Shown here piece after piece: positions 53,278-62,423 of a stretch of DNA of 64,000 nt. The stretch is taken from assembly GCA_016699165.1 (NCBI GenBank), contig CP064963.1, positions 4,526,001-4,590,000 of the forward strand. The letters run 5' to 3'. The translations under genes were made by a program, and so were the position numbers. The stretch comes from Candidatus Melainabacteria bacterium. GTDB taxonomy: Bacteria; Cyanobacteriota; Vampirovibrionia; Obscuribacterales; Obscuribacteraceae. Every line of letters starts with the position of its first letter. Positions within the stretch are counted from its first letter, which is position 1. The notes beneath the pieces were generated by a model, which saw only the letters and a list, made by a program, of their open reading frames with translations, ran no database searches and was not told the DNA's origin.

Positions 53278-53727
53278 TTTAGTCTCAGCTTCAATCCAGC
53301 TTATGAAAGCTTTGCGATCTGAATCAGATAAAGAAGCATCCCAGTGCAAAATCTTGTATTGAGCTGGTGGCATCTCGCCAGATTCAACCACTGTGTGAAT
53401 TTTGGATAAATCAAGACGACTGAATTCTTGCAAACCAAGCAGTTTTTCGCGAGTAAATGGCATGTTGTCTGAAGCAAGTTGGACATCTTCGTCTATTAGT
53501 TTTTTTGCAATCGGAAAATTTGTGTAAAAAGGATAAATGGTCTTGCCCTTGGTGTGACAGTCGACACACTTATTTTGCATGATCACTGATACTGGCTTGA
53601 ATTCGCTTACGCCACCAAGTGGTTCTTCAATTTGTCTTTTGGCTAAGTTGTTGGAAAGTGGAAAAGCTAGTACTGCAAGTGATACCACCACTAAAACCGG
53701 AATTGCTATTTTCAAAGATTTTTTCAT
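53257..53727 (-). CDS. Haem-binding-domain protein (single CxxCH)
   Basis: The 156-residue protein has an N-terminal membrane anchor (AIPVLVVVSLAVLAFPLS) and a CVDCH c-haem site at residues 54-58, followed by helices with MPFTREKLLGLQEFSR and GEMPPAQYKILH, matching the Haem_bd family seen in membrane-anchored proteins. It probably sits in the periplasm as an electron-transfer or sensor protein. Its start overlaps the stop of the TPR-PDZ gene (TAATG), and its tail overlaps lpxC. Confidence 0.8.
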   Translation of the reverse strand: MKKSLKIAIPVLVVVSLAVLAFPLSNNLAKRQIEEPLGGVSEFKPVSVIMQNKCVDCHTKGKTIYPFYTNFPIAKKLIDEDVQLASDNMPFTREKLLGLQEFSRLDLSKIHTVVESGEMPPAQYKILHWDASLSDSDRKAFISWIEAETKSRKGQR

Positions 53728-54848
53728 TACTGAATATATGGCTCGAAGGGTTTAGCTAATCTTGAATATTGTTCTGGAGTAATTAAATTGTTATAGAGCA
53801 AGAACCAGTAGTATTCAATATATTCTGAGTTGCGGTCGCGCATGTCATACACGCTCCACAATGGAATTTGCAATTCCAGTTTGTGTCCTGGGCGCACTAA
53901 TTCTAGATGTTTAATCTGACCGCGCCTACCTGTGAGCATGAAATGAATGGTAGTGATATTTTGCTGCGAGATATCTTGACCGTCTATTGATGCAAGAATG
54001 TCGCCTTTTTGCACACCATAATATTGAGCTGCACCACCATTGAGAGTATTTTGCACTATCCAGGGTCCGCCGATATTTTTGCTTAGTAACAACCCAATAG
54101 TGCCATACTGCATAAGGCGAACAGCTAATTGTTTTCTGGCACTAGATACTCCGCCGCTTAGAGCGTGATCTTGAGCTTTGGCAGTTTGCGATGCTACAAG
54201 AACTCCTTTTTCGGGTTGTAATTTTTGAAATGCACCTGGAGCTTGTGGTATTACAGCTGGTGCACTCATACTAATTTCGGCTACCAAAGTGGAAGTGGGT
54301 GGTTTGGATTCAGCTTTGGGCGTGTCGATATTGATTTTTGCTTTGCTGAAAATCAATTCGCTTTTAAGTGCCGTTAATCTTGATACTGCAGGATCGTTAG
54401 GTGAGAGATTGTCATTTGCAAGTGCGATTGCTTCTTCAATATTTACCCAGGCAAGTTCTGCATTGCCTGTCATACTGTACATTTTGGCCAGACCGAATTT
54501 AGACAAGATAGAAGTTCGCATTACTTTGGCATCTTTCAAATCAGTTGCTTCCGCTATGGACTGATTAAAACTAGCAATGGCCTCGTCATATCGAGCAGCC
54601 CCTGCGTATGCCACTGCAATCTTGCGTGATGATTCGGACATTTCGTATTTGTCATTTTCGCTTTGTCCAATGTCGCGAGCTTCTTTGTACAAATTTATGC
54701 CTTGCTCAAAATCATGAGTGGAAACGGCAAGATCACCGGCTTTCAATTTATCTATGAAAGATTGGCTTTGGGCGCTAAGAGGCAAAGCAAATAAATTTTG
54801 CCAAAAAAGAATTGAAAAACAAAGTGATGATATAAATCGACTATGCAT
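53727..54848 (-). CDS. Secreted TPR-PDZ protein
   Basis: The 373-residue protein has a signal peptide (ICFSILFWQNLFALPLSAQ-like), TPR-like helices (about 30-155), a disordered linker, then a PDZ domain (about 235-320, IGGPWIVQNTLNGGAAQYYGVQKGDILASIDGQDISQ). It ends in a Tyr-rich tail. It probably scaffolds periplasmic partners. Both ends overlap neighbours as TAATG, so it is coupled to the PEBP and haem genes. Confidence 0.75.
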   Translation of the reverse strand: MHSRFISSLCFSILFWQNLFALPLSAQSQSFIDKLKAGDLAVSTHDFEQGINLYKEARDIGQSENDKYEMSESSRKIAVAYAGAARYDEAIASFNQSIAEATDLKDAKVMRTSILSKFGLAKMYSMTGNAELAWVNIEEAIALANDNLSPNDPAVSRLTALKSELIFSKAKINIDTPKAESKPPTSTLVAEISMSAPAVIPQAPGAFQKLQPEKGVLVASQTAKAQDHALSGGVSSARKQLAVRLMQYGTIGLLLSKNIGGPWIVQNTLNGGAAQYYGVQKGDILASIDGQDISQQNITTIHFMLTGRRGQIKHLELVRPGHKLELQIPLWSVYDMRDRNSEYIEYYWFLLYNNLITPEQYSRLAKPFEPYIQ

Positions 54849-55396
54849 TATTTGCGGCCGTATAGTCCAATAACTTCGCCCGTGCCAAGCGTGTGACCTT
54901 CGATTGCTTTGTAAAATGCACCTTTGTCACTATTTGCTTTCAAATCGAGTTTTTGATCTAGAGCAAATACTTTGAAATGATAGTGATGTGCCGGTCCTTT
55001 TGGTGGTGATGGTCCGTTATAACCGGTTTTTTTAAAATCGTTCAATCCTTGAAGCGAGCCATCTGCAAGCTCTGGTTTGGGCAAGACGCCCTCCTTAAGC
55101 TCGGTGGTCGAAGGTGAGATGTTCCAAATAAGCCAGTGGAACCAGGTGCCTACAGGGGCGTCTGGGTCTTCGCAAGAAAGAGCAACCGATTTTGTGCCAG
55201 TCGGTAGCTTAGAAATAACTATTTGAGGCGAGATGTCCTCACCGTCGGCTGTATATTTTTTTGCAATTTCGCCGTTTGGTTGAAACGAGGTGCTGCAAAT
55301 TTGCAGAGTTTCTTTGTCTTTGGCCAAAGCTGGTTCAAAATTGAAAGATGTCAAAATGAGCGAGGCTGCGATGGCAAAATTAAATGAACTGCTCAA
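54848..55396 (-). CDS. YbhB/YbcL-family (PEBP-like) secreted protein
   Basis: The 182-residue protein is a PEBP-fold protein: SCEDPDAPVGTWFHWLIWNI, GYNGPSPPKGPAHHYHFKVFALD, and a C-terminal GEVIGLYGRK. I choose TTG 55396 as start: it follows a GAAGGAG site by 8 bases and gives a compact signal peptide (SSSFNFAIAASLILTSF, ending PALA); a GTG at 55441 would add a poor extension. PEBP proteins bind phospholipid headgroups or inhibit proteases/kinases. It heads a coupled operon with TPR-PDZ and haem proteins. Confidence 0.88.
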   Translation of the reverse strand: MSSSFNFAIAASLILTSFNFEPALAKDKETLQICSTSFQPNGEIAKKYTADGEDISPQIVISKLPTGTKSVALSCEDPDAPVGTWFHWLIWNISPSTTELKEGVLPKPELADGSLQGLNDFKKTGYNGPSPPKGPAHHYHFKVFALDQKLDLKANSDKGAFYKAIEGHTLGTGEVIGLYGRK

Positions 55397-55449
55397 AACT
55401 TTGACTCCTTCGGCACAATTAAGAATGGCAAAATTGTACACTATAAGCC

Positions 55450-56142
55450 ATGTTCGAACTTAAACCACTATTAGACCCCCGCTCTCAGGTATTGTCCGTG
55501 GCATATGCCATTGAGCTGAAAGACGCGTGGCAATCCAGCTCCTGTGTTCTTTTTGAACCGGATGACAGAGCTGATAAGGGTCATAAAATTCGCTCCATTC
55601 AGGCAGAAGCCCTTTTGGGTCCAAAAGGCAAACGGGGCGAGGATTTGCGCCTTGTTGGTCAGTTTAATTTCAAATCGATTATGGGCGTGGAAGACACTTT
55701 GAATCTATATTTGAGCCCAGATTATAGAAACTATCAGCCCAAAGAGCGAGGTTGGAACCTTTTGACACTCGATCCACCGTCATCAATTAAAACGGAAGGT
55801 TGGTTAAATTCTTGGGCTAAATTGGCTCTAGACTTGAGTGCAAGTGAAACACGCCAACGTTTCAGACGCGAAGAAGACCTGATTTTGTCTTGCGACGTCA
55901 ATCCTGCCGAAGCCCTTAATATTGCAGCGTTTCACGCCAACGGCATCTCGCATAGCCCTGCTCGGGCCAATGACCCTCACTATGGACATTTGCTTGAATC
56001 TGCCCGTAATTGGTTTGTTCTTCTGGCAATTAGGGAAAAAAATATATTGGACCAGGAAACATCGCGCATTTTATATGTTTGTATGACAAAGGATGATTTC
56101 AGCAATAAGGCATTTGGCAATTGTCAGCTGGTTTTCGTCTGA
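55450..56142 (+). CDS. Protein of unknown function
   Basis: The 230-residue soluble protein has no signal peptide. It begins with MFELKPLLDPRSQVLSVAYAIELKDAW and contains a charged middle (RFRREEDLILSCDVNPAEAL). The C-terminus is Asp/Lys rich (ILYVCMTKDDFSNKAFG). I do not recognise it. It diverges from the PEBP operon. Confidence 0.4.
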   Translation: MFELKPLLDPRSQVLSVAYAIELKDAWQSSSCVLFEPDDRADKGHKIRSIQAEALLGPKGKRGEDLRLVGQFNFKSIMGVEDTLNLYLSPDYRNYQPKERGWNLLTLDPPSSIKTEGWLNSWAKLALDLSASETRQRFRREEDLILSCDVNPAEALNIAAFHANGISHSPARANDPHYGHLLESARNWFVLLAIREKNILDQETSRILYVCMTKDDFSNKAFGNCQLVFV

Positions 56143-56178
56143 TCTGTAATTACAAAATGGTGACAATTGTTTGATAGT

Positions 56179-56195
56179 TTAGTAGTACTTACTAA
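56179..56195. promoter_or_regulatory. Palindrome upstream of the EF-hand gene
   Basis: TTAGTA-GTACT-TACTAA is an inverted repeat with six-base arms, 20 bases before the start at 56215. It may be an operator, but no family assignment is possible. Weak evidence. Confidence 0.25.
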
Positions 56196-56214
56196 CGGAC
56201 TGAATTATTGACTG

Positions 56215-56676
56215 ATGCAAAACGATAGAGAACATGCAGCCAAGAAAGCTTTAGGCGATATTCGCTGGCTCTTGAATAGTCAGGACAAAGCTGAAGAGTT
56301 TGGTGATGGCGACTCGTATTTGGACGGACCAACTGTTTGTGCTCTACTGCGCAAAAACTTTGGCAAACTCGATCCAGATAATGATGGAATCACTCGCAAA
56401 GAGCTTATAACAGCGCTTGGAAATCATGAGTCTTATAGCGAAGACGAGTATGAGATGCTGCGCTTAATCACCAAATATTTTGACACTGTTATAAATTTGT
56501 CCGAAGACGAAGACGGACCAGAAGAAACCAAAATTAGTTTAAACGACCTGGATGTGCTCGAACAGTTTCTATTGCATGGTAAATTCAGTATGAAAGAATT
56601 GCATAAGTGGTGCAATATCGGCAACAAAAACGGTGGTGTCGAAAGTGTTGGACCACCTCCAATGACGGGACGTTAG
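56215..56676 (+). CDS. EF-hand-containing protein
   Basis: The 153-residue protein has a clear calcium-binding EF-hand loop (LDPDNDGITRKELITAL, about residues 52-68) and a second degenerate acidic segment (LSEDEDGPEETKISLNDLD). No signal peptide. It ends in a Pro-rich tail (GPPPMTGR). Probably a calcium-responsive or structural protein; partner unknown. It precedes a secreted protein by 6 bases. Confidence 0.65.
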   Translation: MQNDREHAAKKALGDIRWLLNSQDKAEEFGDGDSYLDGPTVCALLRKNFGKLDPDNDGITRKELITALGNHESYSEDEYEMLRLITKYFDTVINLSEDEDGPEETKISLNDLDVLEQFLLHGKFSMKELHKWCNIGNKNGGVESVGPPPMTGR

Positions 56677-56682
56677 CTTTAG

Positions 56683-57177
56683 ATGAAAAAAATGGTTTTA
56701 GCTCGAATCAGTTTAATTGCCTGCGTTGCCACTATTTGGGGCGGCGCATTTTCATTTGATTTGCAAGTAGAAGCAAAAGGTAAAGCAAAAGGTAATGCTA
56801 AAAATAATCAGGCTAAGTCTCAGTCGACCACTTCGCAAGTCAACTACAATGACCCAGCCTTCAAAGAAGTTAAGGCAGCTTATGATGGCGGTCGATGGAA
56901 AGCGGCGCTAGATATAATTGCCACCATGAAGCCATCTGAGCTTACTCACTATTACACCGGACTCTGCTATCAGGGGCAGAATCAATTAGCTAAAGCCGCA
57001 TCTGAATTTCAGTGGATTGCAACCTATGGCAAAGACCCACGGCTTAAATACAATGCCCAGGTCATTTTGAATTCGCTTTCTGCTTACAGCACACGTCGCA
57101 CTTATCAGGGGCAGGGCAATCTCTTTGCTCGCACATCTTCAGGTTATGGACGAGCGGGCGGCACCAGGCGTGGCTGA
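56683..57177 (+). CDS. Secreted basic repeat-like protein, unknown function
   Basis: The 164-residue protein has a signal-like N-terminus (ISLIACVATIWGGAFSFDLQ), a Lys/Gly/Asn-rich stretch (EAKGKAKGNAKNNQAKSQST), then TPR-like helices (VKAAYDGGRWKAALDIIATM; HYYTGLCYQGQNQLAKAASE) and a Gly/Arg-rich tail. Probably extracytoplasmic. It follows the EF-hand gene in the same operon. Confidence 0.55.
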   Translation: MKKMVLARISLIACVATIWGGAFSFDLQVEAKGKAKGNAKNNQAKSQSTTSQVNYNDPAFKEVKAAYDGGRWKAALDIIATMKPSELTHYYTGLCYQGQNQLAKAASEFQWIATYGKDPRLKYNAQVILNSLSAYSTRRTYQGQGNLFARTSSGYGRAGGTRRG

Positions 57178-57191
57178 GGCGGCTAATTTTT

Positions 57192-57208
57192 AAAAGCAGG
57201 TTGCTTTT
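57192..57208. terminator. Bidirectional stem-loop terminator
   Basis: AAAAGCA-GGT-TGCTTTT forms a seven-pair hairpin with A/T-rich flanks on both sides (ATTTC to the right, AAAATTAG when read leftward), between convergent genes ending at 57177 and 57207. It overlaps the stop of the latter. A plausible two-way terminator. Confidence 0.5.
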
Positions 57209-58979
57209 ATTTCTGAATACTCATAAGCGGGCTTGGTGTCACGGGCGGTTTTTGGCTTGGTGCTTCTGATTTGACCATTTCAATGTCACGCACAAGTAGC
57301 GATGGTGTCACAAGATGGGCGTAATTGTTTGAGGTTTGCTCAACTGCGTACGCGTCTGTATCGTTGCCTGCTGCAACAATGTCTTTGAGTACTCGAATAT
57401 TTGTTGGTGCAAATTTGACACCGCGAATTTGTTCTTCTTTGCCAGAGCGAGTGTCCACTTTGAAAACCAAAATTGGACTAGGCAGATTTATGGATGTTGA
57501 AGAAGTTGAGCTAAGTAAGTATGTGCCATTTAGATCGTCACTTGAAAATGCTTCGCGTTGGGTGTTATCCATTCGGCGCACTACTATCACGTAAGACAAT
57601 CCTGATTCTTCTCCCAGGCGGCGTAACATTTTGAGCAGATCTTTATTTGAATTGGTTTTGGTACTGGTTAAAAGTAAAACGCTATTTTGAGCGGTATCGT
57701 CTGAAATGACACCATGCCCGTTTGTCGTCTTGGTGAATTTTGTGGGGGTACGACCTGAGCAAAAGGCTTTTAATTCGCCTTTTTGGACGATATCTATTTT
57801 TTGAGGCTGAACACCTTCTTCGTCTATTTCAAAGCCACCAAATAATTGTTTGCCTTTCCAGACTCGCAAATAAGGGTCGTCAATCAAACTTAAAAAGGTT
57901 GGCATGATGCGCTTGTTCATTTTGCGCCCAAGCGGATTGGTTGATACTGCGGTATTTGAAAAATTGGATAAGTGATCTCTTTTTGCCACTATATTAGGTG
58001 CAAGCGTGCTTGCCAGAAACTCGGCTGCAGCTTGTCCTTCAAATAGTACAGGACCATCATAATCTTCACCCTGGGGTGCTTGCACAATCTGAGTCAGTCT
58101 TTTACCTAAATCACGCAATTCGACTTTCATTTGATCGACAGAAGGAAGATTATTTTCATCGCGAGCAAGAGCTTCCAGTCCATCTGAGATTACTTCGCCC
58201 TCTTTGGTCTGTATACTGGCAAAAGCCTGATAACGAGCTGAAACTTCTCCATTTCGAGCAATAGTGCTTTCGCTATTTACCAGCCACAGATTCAGTACAC
58301 GCTCGTCAAAGCGAACCCAAGAATTGCGCAACATTGGAAATTCAAGAAACACACTGGATAATTCGCGCACTTTATCTGTCCATAGGTCTTTGTTCAAATT
58401 CATGGAGCGGGCTGGATTTATAAGATTAAAAGCCGGTGCTGGCGAAAAGTCGTCTAGAGCAGAATTGACATTTCGCTCAAGCATCAAAGCTTTCTTTTCA
58501 TCTAGATATTTGACCGCTTGTTTATACTTAAGATCTGTAGATAGCCAGACACTTTTGCGCAAAGCCATATAGTTTTCGTCAATTGGTGTGGTATCAGATC
58601 TGGTGGAGCTTACTTCGGCATAGTCGGTACTGTCGAAATTGGTGTTATCTAGTTTGTAGCTGCCCACCCGAACTATTGGGTAGAGACTGCGATCTTTTTT
58701 GCCGGATCTTGTTGTAATGGCTCCTAGTACACCTTCTACGCTGAAGTCTAAGCTTTCGTATAAGTTATAGGCAAGAAAATATGGTGCTTCATGACCAGGT
58801 AATCGCAATAATTTTAGTGAGCGATGCAACTCGTCAAGCAGAGCCTTGAAATTGGTATCAAGAGCCTCGGGGGGTGTTTTGGTTGACTCGATTTTGATGT
58901 CTTGAGCAAGAACAGAGTTGGAGATGTTTACACTTAAACAAAGTAGAGCAAAAGCGCTTATCAACGATTTTCTTTTCAT
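57207..58979 (-). CDS. Exported TldE/PmbA-like protein (metal site lost)
   Basis: The 590-residue protein belongs to the PmbA/TldD family but carries a signal peptide (ISAFALLCLSVNISNSVLAQ). Alignment with its neighbour puts ASTLAP (about 323-328) where the partner has the HETLGH zinc motif, so this copy is the non-catalytic TldE-like subunit; it also lacks the C-terminal Cys ligand. TldD/TldE pairs form a proteolytic dimer that trims peptides. It overlaps the TldD-like gene by one base (TAATG). Confidence 0.85.
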   Translation of the reverse strand: MKRKSLISAFALLCLSVNISNSVLAQDIKIESTKTPPEALDTNFKALLDELHRSLKLLRLPGHEAPYFLAYNLYESLDFSVEGVLGAITTRSGKKDRSLYPIVRVGSYKLDNTNFDSTDYAEVSSTRSDTTPIDENYMALRKSVWLSTDLKYKQAVKYLDEKKALMLERNVNSALDDFSPAPAFNLINPARSMNLNKDLWTDKVRELSSVFLEFPMLRNSWVRFDERVLNLWLVNSESTIARNGEVSARYQAFASIQTKEGEVISDGLEALARDENNLPSVDQMKVELRDLGKRLTQIVQAPQGEDYDGPVLFEGQAAAEFLASTLAPNIVAKRDHLSNFSNTAVSTNPLGRKMNKRIMPTFLSLIDDPYLRVWKGKQLFGGFEIDEEGVQPQKIDIVQKGELKAFCSGRTPTKFTKTTNGHGVISDDTAQNSVLLLTSTKTNSNKDLLKMLRRLGEESGLSYVIVVRRMDNTQREAFSSDDLNGTYLLSSTSSTSINLPSPILVFKVDTRSGKEEQIRGVKFAPTNIRVLKDIVAAGNDTDAYAVEQTSNNYAHLVTPSLLVRDIEMVKSEAPSQKPPVTPSPLMSIQK

Positions 58980-60724
58980 TATTTGCGCTCCTGTGCACCA
59001 GCCTGAATAATAGACGGATCTGGCAGTAGCGGTGGTTTTTCGTCAGACTTTTGTTTGCGCTGCACTTCAATTGTTTTGACAAGCAAACTTGGTGCTGATG
59101 CTGATACACTTATCCAGCCAGACTCGGCACCGCATTCTCCGTTGAAGATTTGGGTTTCGTTGCTTGCTGCTTCAATCTGCTCAAGGCTGGCAAGGGGAGT
59201 GCCTACAATGTCTACACCGCGAATCATTTCGTCTTTGCGACCATCGGCATAAACTTTGGTCACAAGTAAGGGATACAACCTGAATAATTGTGGTTCTCCC
59301 ACTTGTGTCATTGTGGAGCCACCTGCGATTTCATCAAAAATAAGTCCGTATGATTTGCCTTGTTTTTTCATTTCATCAATTAGTTTGGCACGCAATTGAT
59401 CATATGAAATAGTTTTACTTTGATCTGCCACCACCATCAGATTGCCTTGTCTTGCACATGGTGGAGTGCCGTAGTTGCATCGACCATGACCATTTGAATG
59501 GGGATAACCAGACACTGGTGAGCGACTCATCAAAAAGCCTTTTAGTTTGCCATGGTCCACAAGTGTGACAGGTCTTGATGGAACACCTTCGTCGTCGAAT
59601 TTGTAATAGCCAGACAGTTCGGTATCGTTAAGTTTAAAGCGACTGGGGTCATCTACTATTGAAATGAAGTTAGGCAAGATTTGAGTTCCCACCTTTTCTT
59701 TGAAAGTGCGTCCCTCTCCTTCATCTTTTTGTCTGTGTCCTTCAAGGCGATGTCCAAGAGTTTCGTGAAAAAATACAGCTGCTGCCTTGCCATTTAGTAT
59801 CGCCGGCCCTACGAAAGGTTCTGCAAGTGGTGCAGAGCGCAAAACTTTGAGTTTGTTAGCCATGTCTTCGATTTTGGCTTTGAGAGCTTCTTCGCTTGGC
59901 AGATCGTCTATGTTGTTGGCTTCAAATCGGTCAAACAACCAGAGCACCATTCCATCATTTGCCACAGTATCTGCATAAATACTTACTATGTTCGATTTGC
60001 ATGTGTCCTGGATGCACGAGCCTTCGCTTGATACTAGATAATTTACCTGTGCACCACATGTGAAGCGCACATATGAATCTTTTATTTCGGGAAATTTATT
60101 GAAAACGCCTGAGAGACGGCGAATTTTTTCTTCCCACTCTTCTCTATTTACTTTGTAGTTAAGTGGCTCTGCAGCAAAAGTCTGGGGTTGTTCGATGGTG
60201 AAATCATCGGATTGATCAAGCTCTTCTACTTTTACGTCTTTGTTCGCTTTGATCAGTGCGAATCTTTTTTGCGCCATCCAGAAAGCTTTGTCAGAAAGTC
60301 TCCACAAAATTGTACGCAAAGCAATATCATTATTGTCTATGGGCAAAGTTTCACTGACAACGTGCACAGAAGAGTCGTTGTATCCGCGCAAAATATGTGA
60401 GTTATCCAGTTTCGGACTGCCCACTCTAAGCTCCACTTGAGCGAATCTGAATCGCATTGGATCCGAGCGGTCTGATAGCGAGCCCCATTTGCCAGAAACA
60501 CTTGTATGCTCGCCTTCAAGCCCTCTGTAAGCAAGAAAATAAACTGGTGAACTGCCTTGACTTTTCATGGCGGCAAAATTTCTATCAAGCTCGGTTTTCA
60601 TAGAAAAGAGGACTGGATACTTTTCTTTTTCTGCCTCTATATTTAGTGCATGAGCTGGAGACCAAGATGGCATAAGCAATGCCAGCTGTAACGTCAAAAG
60701 AGTCAGTAGTCTCACTTTTCGCAT
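58979..60724 (-). CDS. Exported TldD-like metalloprotease
   Basis: The 581-residue protein has a signal peptide (LLTLLTLQLALLMPSW, ending AHA) and the TldD motif HETLGH (H320, E321, H325 counted from ATG 60724) with a downstream Cys ligand in GECGAESG (C531). A TTG one codon earlier is ignored because the AGGAGAC site fits the ATG better. TldD is normally cytoplasmic; a secreted version with a catalytic site is unusual. It probably degrades or matures extracytoplasmic peptides together with its coupled partner. Confidence 0.88.
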   Translation of the reverse strand: MRKVRLLTLLTLQLALLMPSWSPAHALNIEAEKEKYPVLFSMKTELDRNFAAMKSQGSSPVYFLAYRGLEGEHTSVSGKWGSLSDRSDPMRFRFAQVELRVGSPKLDNSHILRGYNDSSVHVVSETLPIDNNDIALRTILWRLSDKAFWMAQKRFALIKANKDVKVEELDQSDDFTIEQPQTFAAEPLNYKVNREEWEEKIRRLSGVFNKFPEIKDSYVRFTCGAQVNYLVSSEGSCIQDTCKSNIVSIYADTVANDGMVLWLFDRFEANNIDDLPSEEALKAKIEDMANKLKVLRSAPLAEPFVGPAILNGKAAAVFFHETLGHRLEGHRQKDEGEGRTFKEKVGTQILPNFISIVDDPSRFKLNDTELSGYYKFDDEGVPSRPVTLVDHGKLKGFLMSRSPVSGYPHSNGHGRCNYGTPPCARQGNLMVVADQSKTISYDQLRAKLIDEMKKQGKSYGLIFDEIAGGSTMTQVGEPQLFRLYPLLVTKVYADGRKDEMIRGVDIVGTPLASLEQIEAASNETQIFNGECGAESGWISVSASAPSLLVKTIEVQRKQKSDEKPPLLPDPSIIQAGAQERK

Positions 60725-60738
60725 CAACTTCTGTCTCC

Positions 60739-62415
60739 TTAGTTTTTCCTTACATGAACTGCCGCTGGAAAGCGGAAGCTCAAATATTCAAATTTAGGAT
60801 GCTTGTGTATGTTTTCGCTCCAATCAGCATAAACAGCATCTGGATAAATATTGGTTAGTGTTGTTTTTAGCAGATGTTTATCCAAGAGCGGATTCATGGC
60901 ATCTTGGTCGTACAATACAAGTTTTGGTGTTTTAAAAACAATCATTGACGACAATGGCTCCCAGACTAGATTTTCGAAATATATAAATTTTGAAATCGCT
61001 GCCATGTTGTCTAATGCAAAGTAATTTTCGTAAATACGAGACGGAGCATAATCAAGCATTGCGCCGGCCGGTTTTAGACCTAGTTGCAAAATCAGTGGAT
61101 AAGCTGGTCTTGTTCTGTCATTCAAAATTAGTACGCTATCGCCTGGTTTGGTTTTAGACTCAAAAAATTCAGACATATTAGACAGGTCGCACTTTGGAGC
61201 CGATCCCCAGCAGTTTTGCTTTGTTAAATCAAGTCGCGCTGATTTACTTACAGGCAAGTATTGAAAATATAAAAATATCAAACAGCTAATCAGCACAACC
61301 GGAGCCACTATTGTAGGTTTGACCTTTTTACTCATGTCAGGTAAATAAGTTGTAGCAAATGCAATTACCAAAGCCAGAGCAAAACCTACTCCCCACATCA
61401 TGGGTAGTGCCTGATAGGTAAACATTTGACCTTGAATTAAATAGAGACCAAAGCCAAGCACAGAAAATGTGACTGCTGGAATAACCAGCCTGGATCTACG
61501 ACTGGATGCAATTGCTAGTACCGAAACTATGGCAAAAATATAGATCAAATCGCGGCGGTCGGGAGTTTTTTCTACAAATGTGAGACGCTCGTCCCAAAGC
61601 CAGTAATCAACGAATGTGAGAGGTAGTATCCAGCTTAAATAGCCGCTTGCCATTGCTTCGGGCAAAATGATCATGTGTCCTAAATACAAAAGCATGATAG
61701 CGCAACAACAGGCAAACTCAGGACCGGTAAAGGCTTCTTGCCTGCGCTTTTCTATCCAAAAACAAAATTCTATTAGAAGGAAGAAAAAGCTATAAAGAAA
61801 ACTAAGCGAAAAGCCAATTCCCGCCCCTATTCCTGCAAACATGGCAAAACTTTGTGCGGGCTTTTGACTATTCCAGCGCATAAAGCGGCTGAGCCAGTAA
61901 GGTGTGGTGAAAAGCAAAAACAAATGGTCTATCTGACCAAATTCTTGCAAGAAAAATAACTGCAATAATGCATTAGCCAGTACCACTGCAGAAAGAAAAT
62001 ATTTTTCTCTAGTTTGGCTTTTAAGCACAAGACCCAGGCATAGTACCTGACTTATACAAGATAAAATCCAAACAAAAATATTATACACAACAATTGGATG
62101 AATATGAACAAATTTTGCAATATAGGCTGGTATCACATCAATGTAAAGCATCATGGGTGATACCATATCTACAACGTCTTTGTATGGCATTTTGCCCTGC
62201 AAAACAATCATGGCAAAATTGAGATGCTTGGCGGCTTCAGCAGGTATCATCAAAGTGTGCATAATAAACACACATAGCAAAGTTAACTGTATTAGAACAA
62301 CGGCTGTAATTAAGACTTGAGCTTCGCTTTTGCTCAAGTCTTTGTGACCGCGAAGTTTTGTCAATCGCTTAGTACTTTCAATCTTCAGAGAATTTAGGTT
62401 CGCACTTGTTATCAC
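60739..62415 (-). CDS. Polytopic membrane protein (GT-39-like)
   Basis: The 558-residue protein has about ten membrane segments and a periplasmic C-terminal domain. The N-terminal loop LQGKMPYKDVVDMVSPMMLY resembles the GT-C glycosyltransferase fold, whose first loop carries a conserved acidic pair; here the two Asp of KDVVDM fit. Hence it is a likely lipid-linked-sugar transferase, but no close family is recognisable. Start is GTG 62415. It is a paralogue of the gene upstream (about the same loop sequence). Confidence 0.6.
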   Translation of the reverse strand: MITSANLNSLKIESTKRLTKLRGHKDLSKSEAQVLITAVVLIQLTLLCVFIMHTLMIPAEAAKHLNFAMIVLQGKMPYKDVVDMVSPMMLYIDVIPAYIAKFVHIHPIVVYNIFVWILSCISQVLCLGLVLKSQTREKYFLSAVVLANALLQLFFLQEFGQIDHLFLLFTTPYWLSRFMRWNSQKPAQSFAMFAGIGAGIGFSLSFLYSFFFLLIEFCFWIEKRRQEAFTGPEFACCCAIMLLYLGHMIILPEAMASGYLSWILPLTFVDYWLWDERLTFVEKTPDRRDLIYIFAIVSVLAIASSRRSRLVIPAVTFSVLGFGLYLIQGQMFTYQALPMMWGVGFALALVIAFATTYLPDMSKKVKPTIVAPVVLISCLIFLYFQYLPVSKSARLDLTKQNCWGSAPKCDLSNMSEFFESKTKPGDSVLILNDRTRPAYPLILQLGLKPAGAMLDYAPSRIYENYFALDNMAAISKFIYFENLVWEPLSSMIVFKTPKLVLYDQDAMNPLLDKHLLKTTLTNIYPDAVYADWSENIHKHPKFEYLSFRFPAAVHVRKN

Positions 62416-62423
62416 GCTTACAC

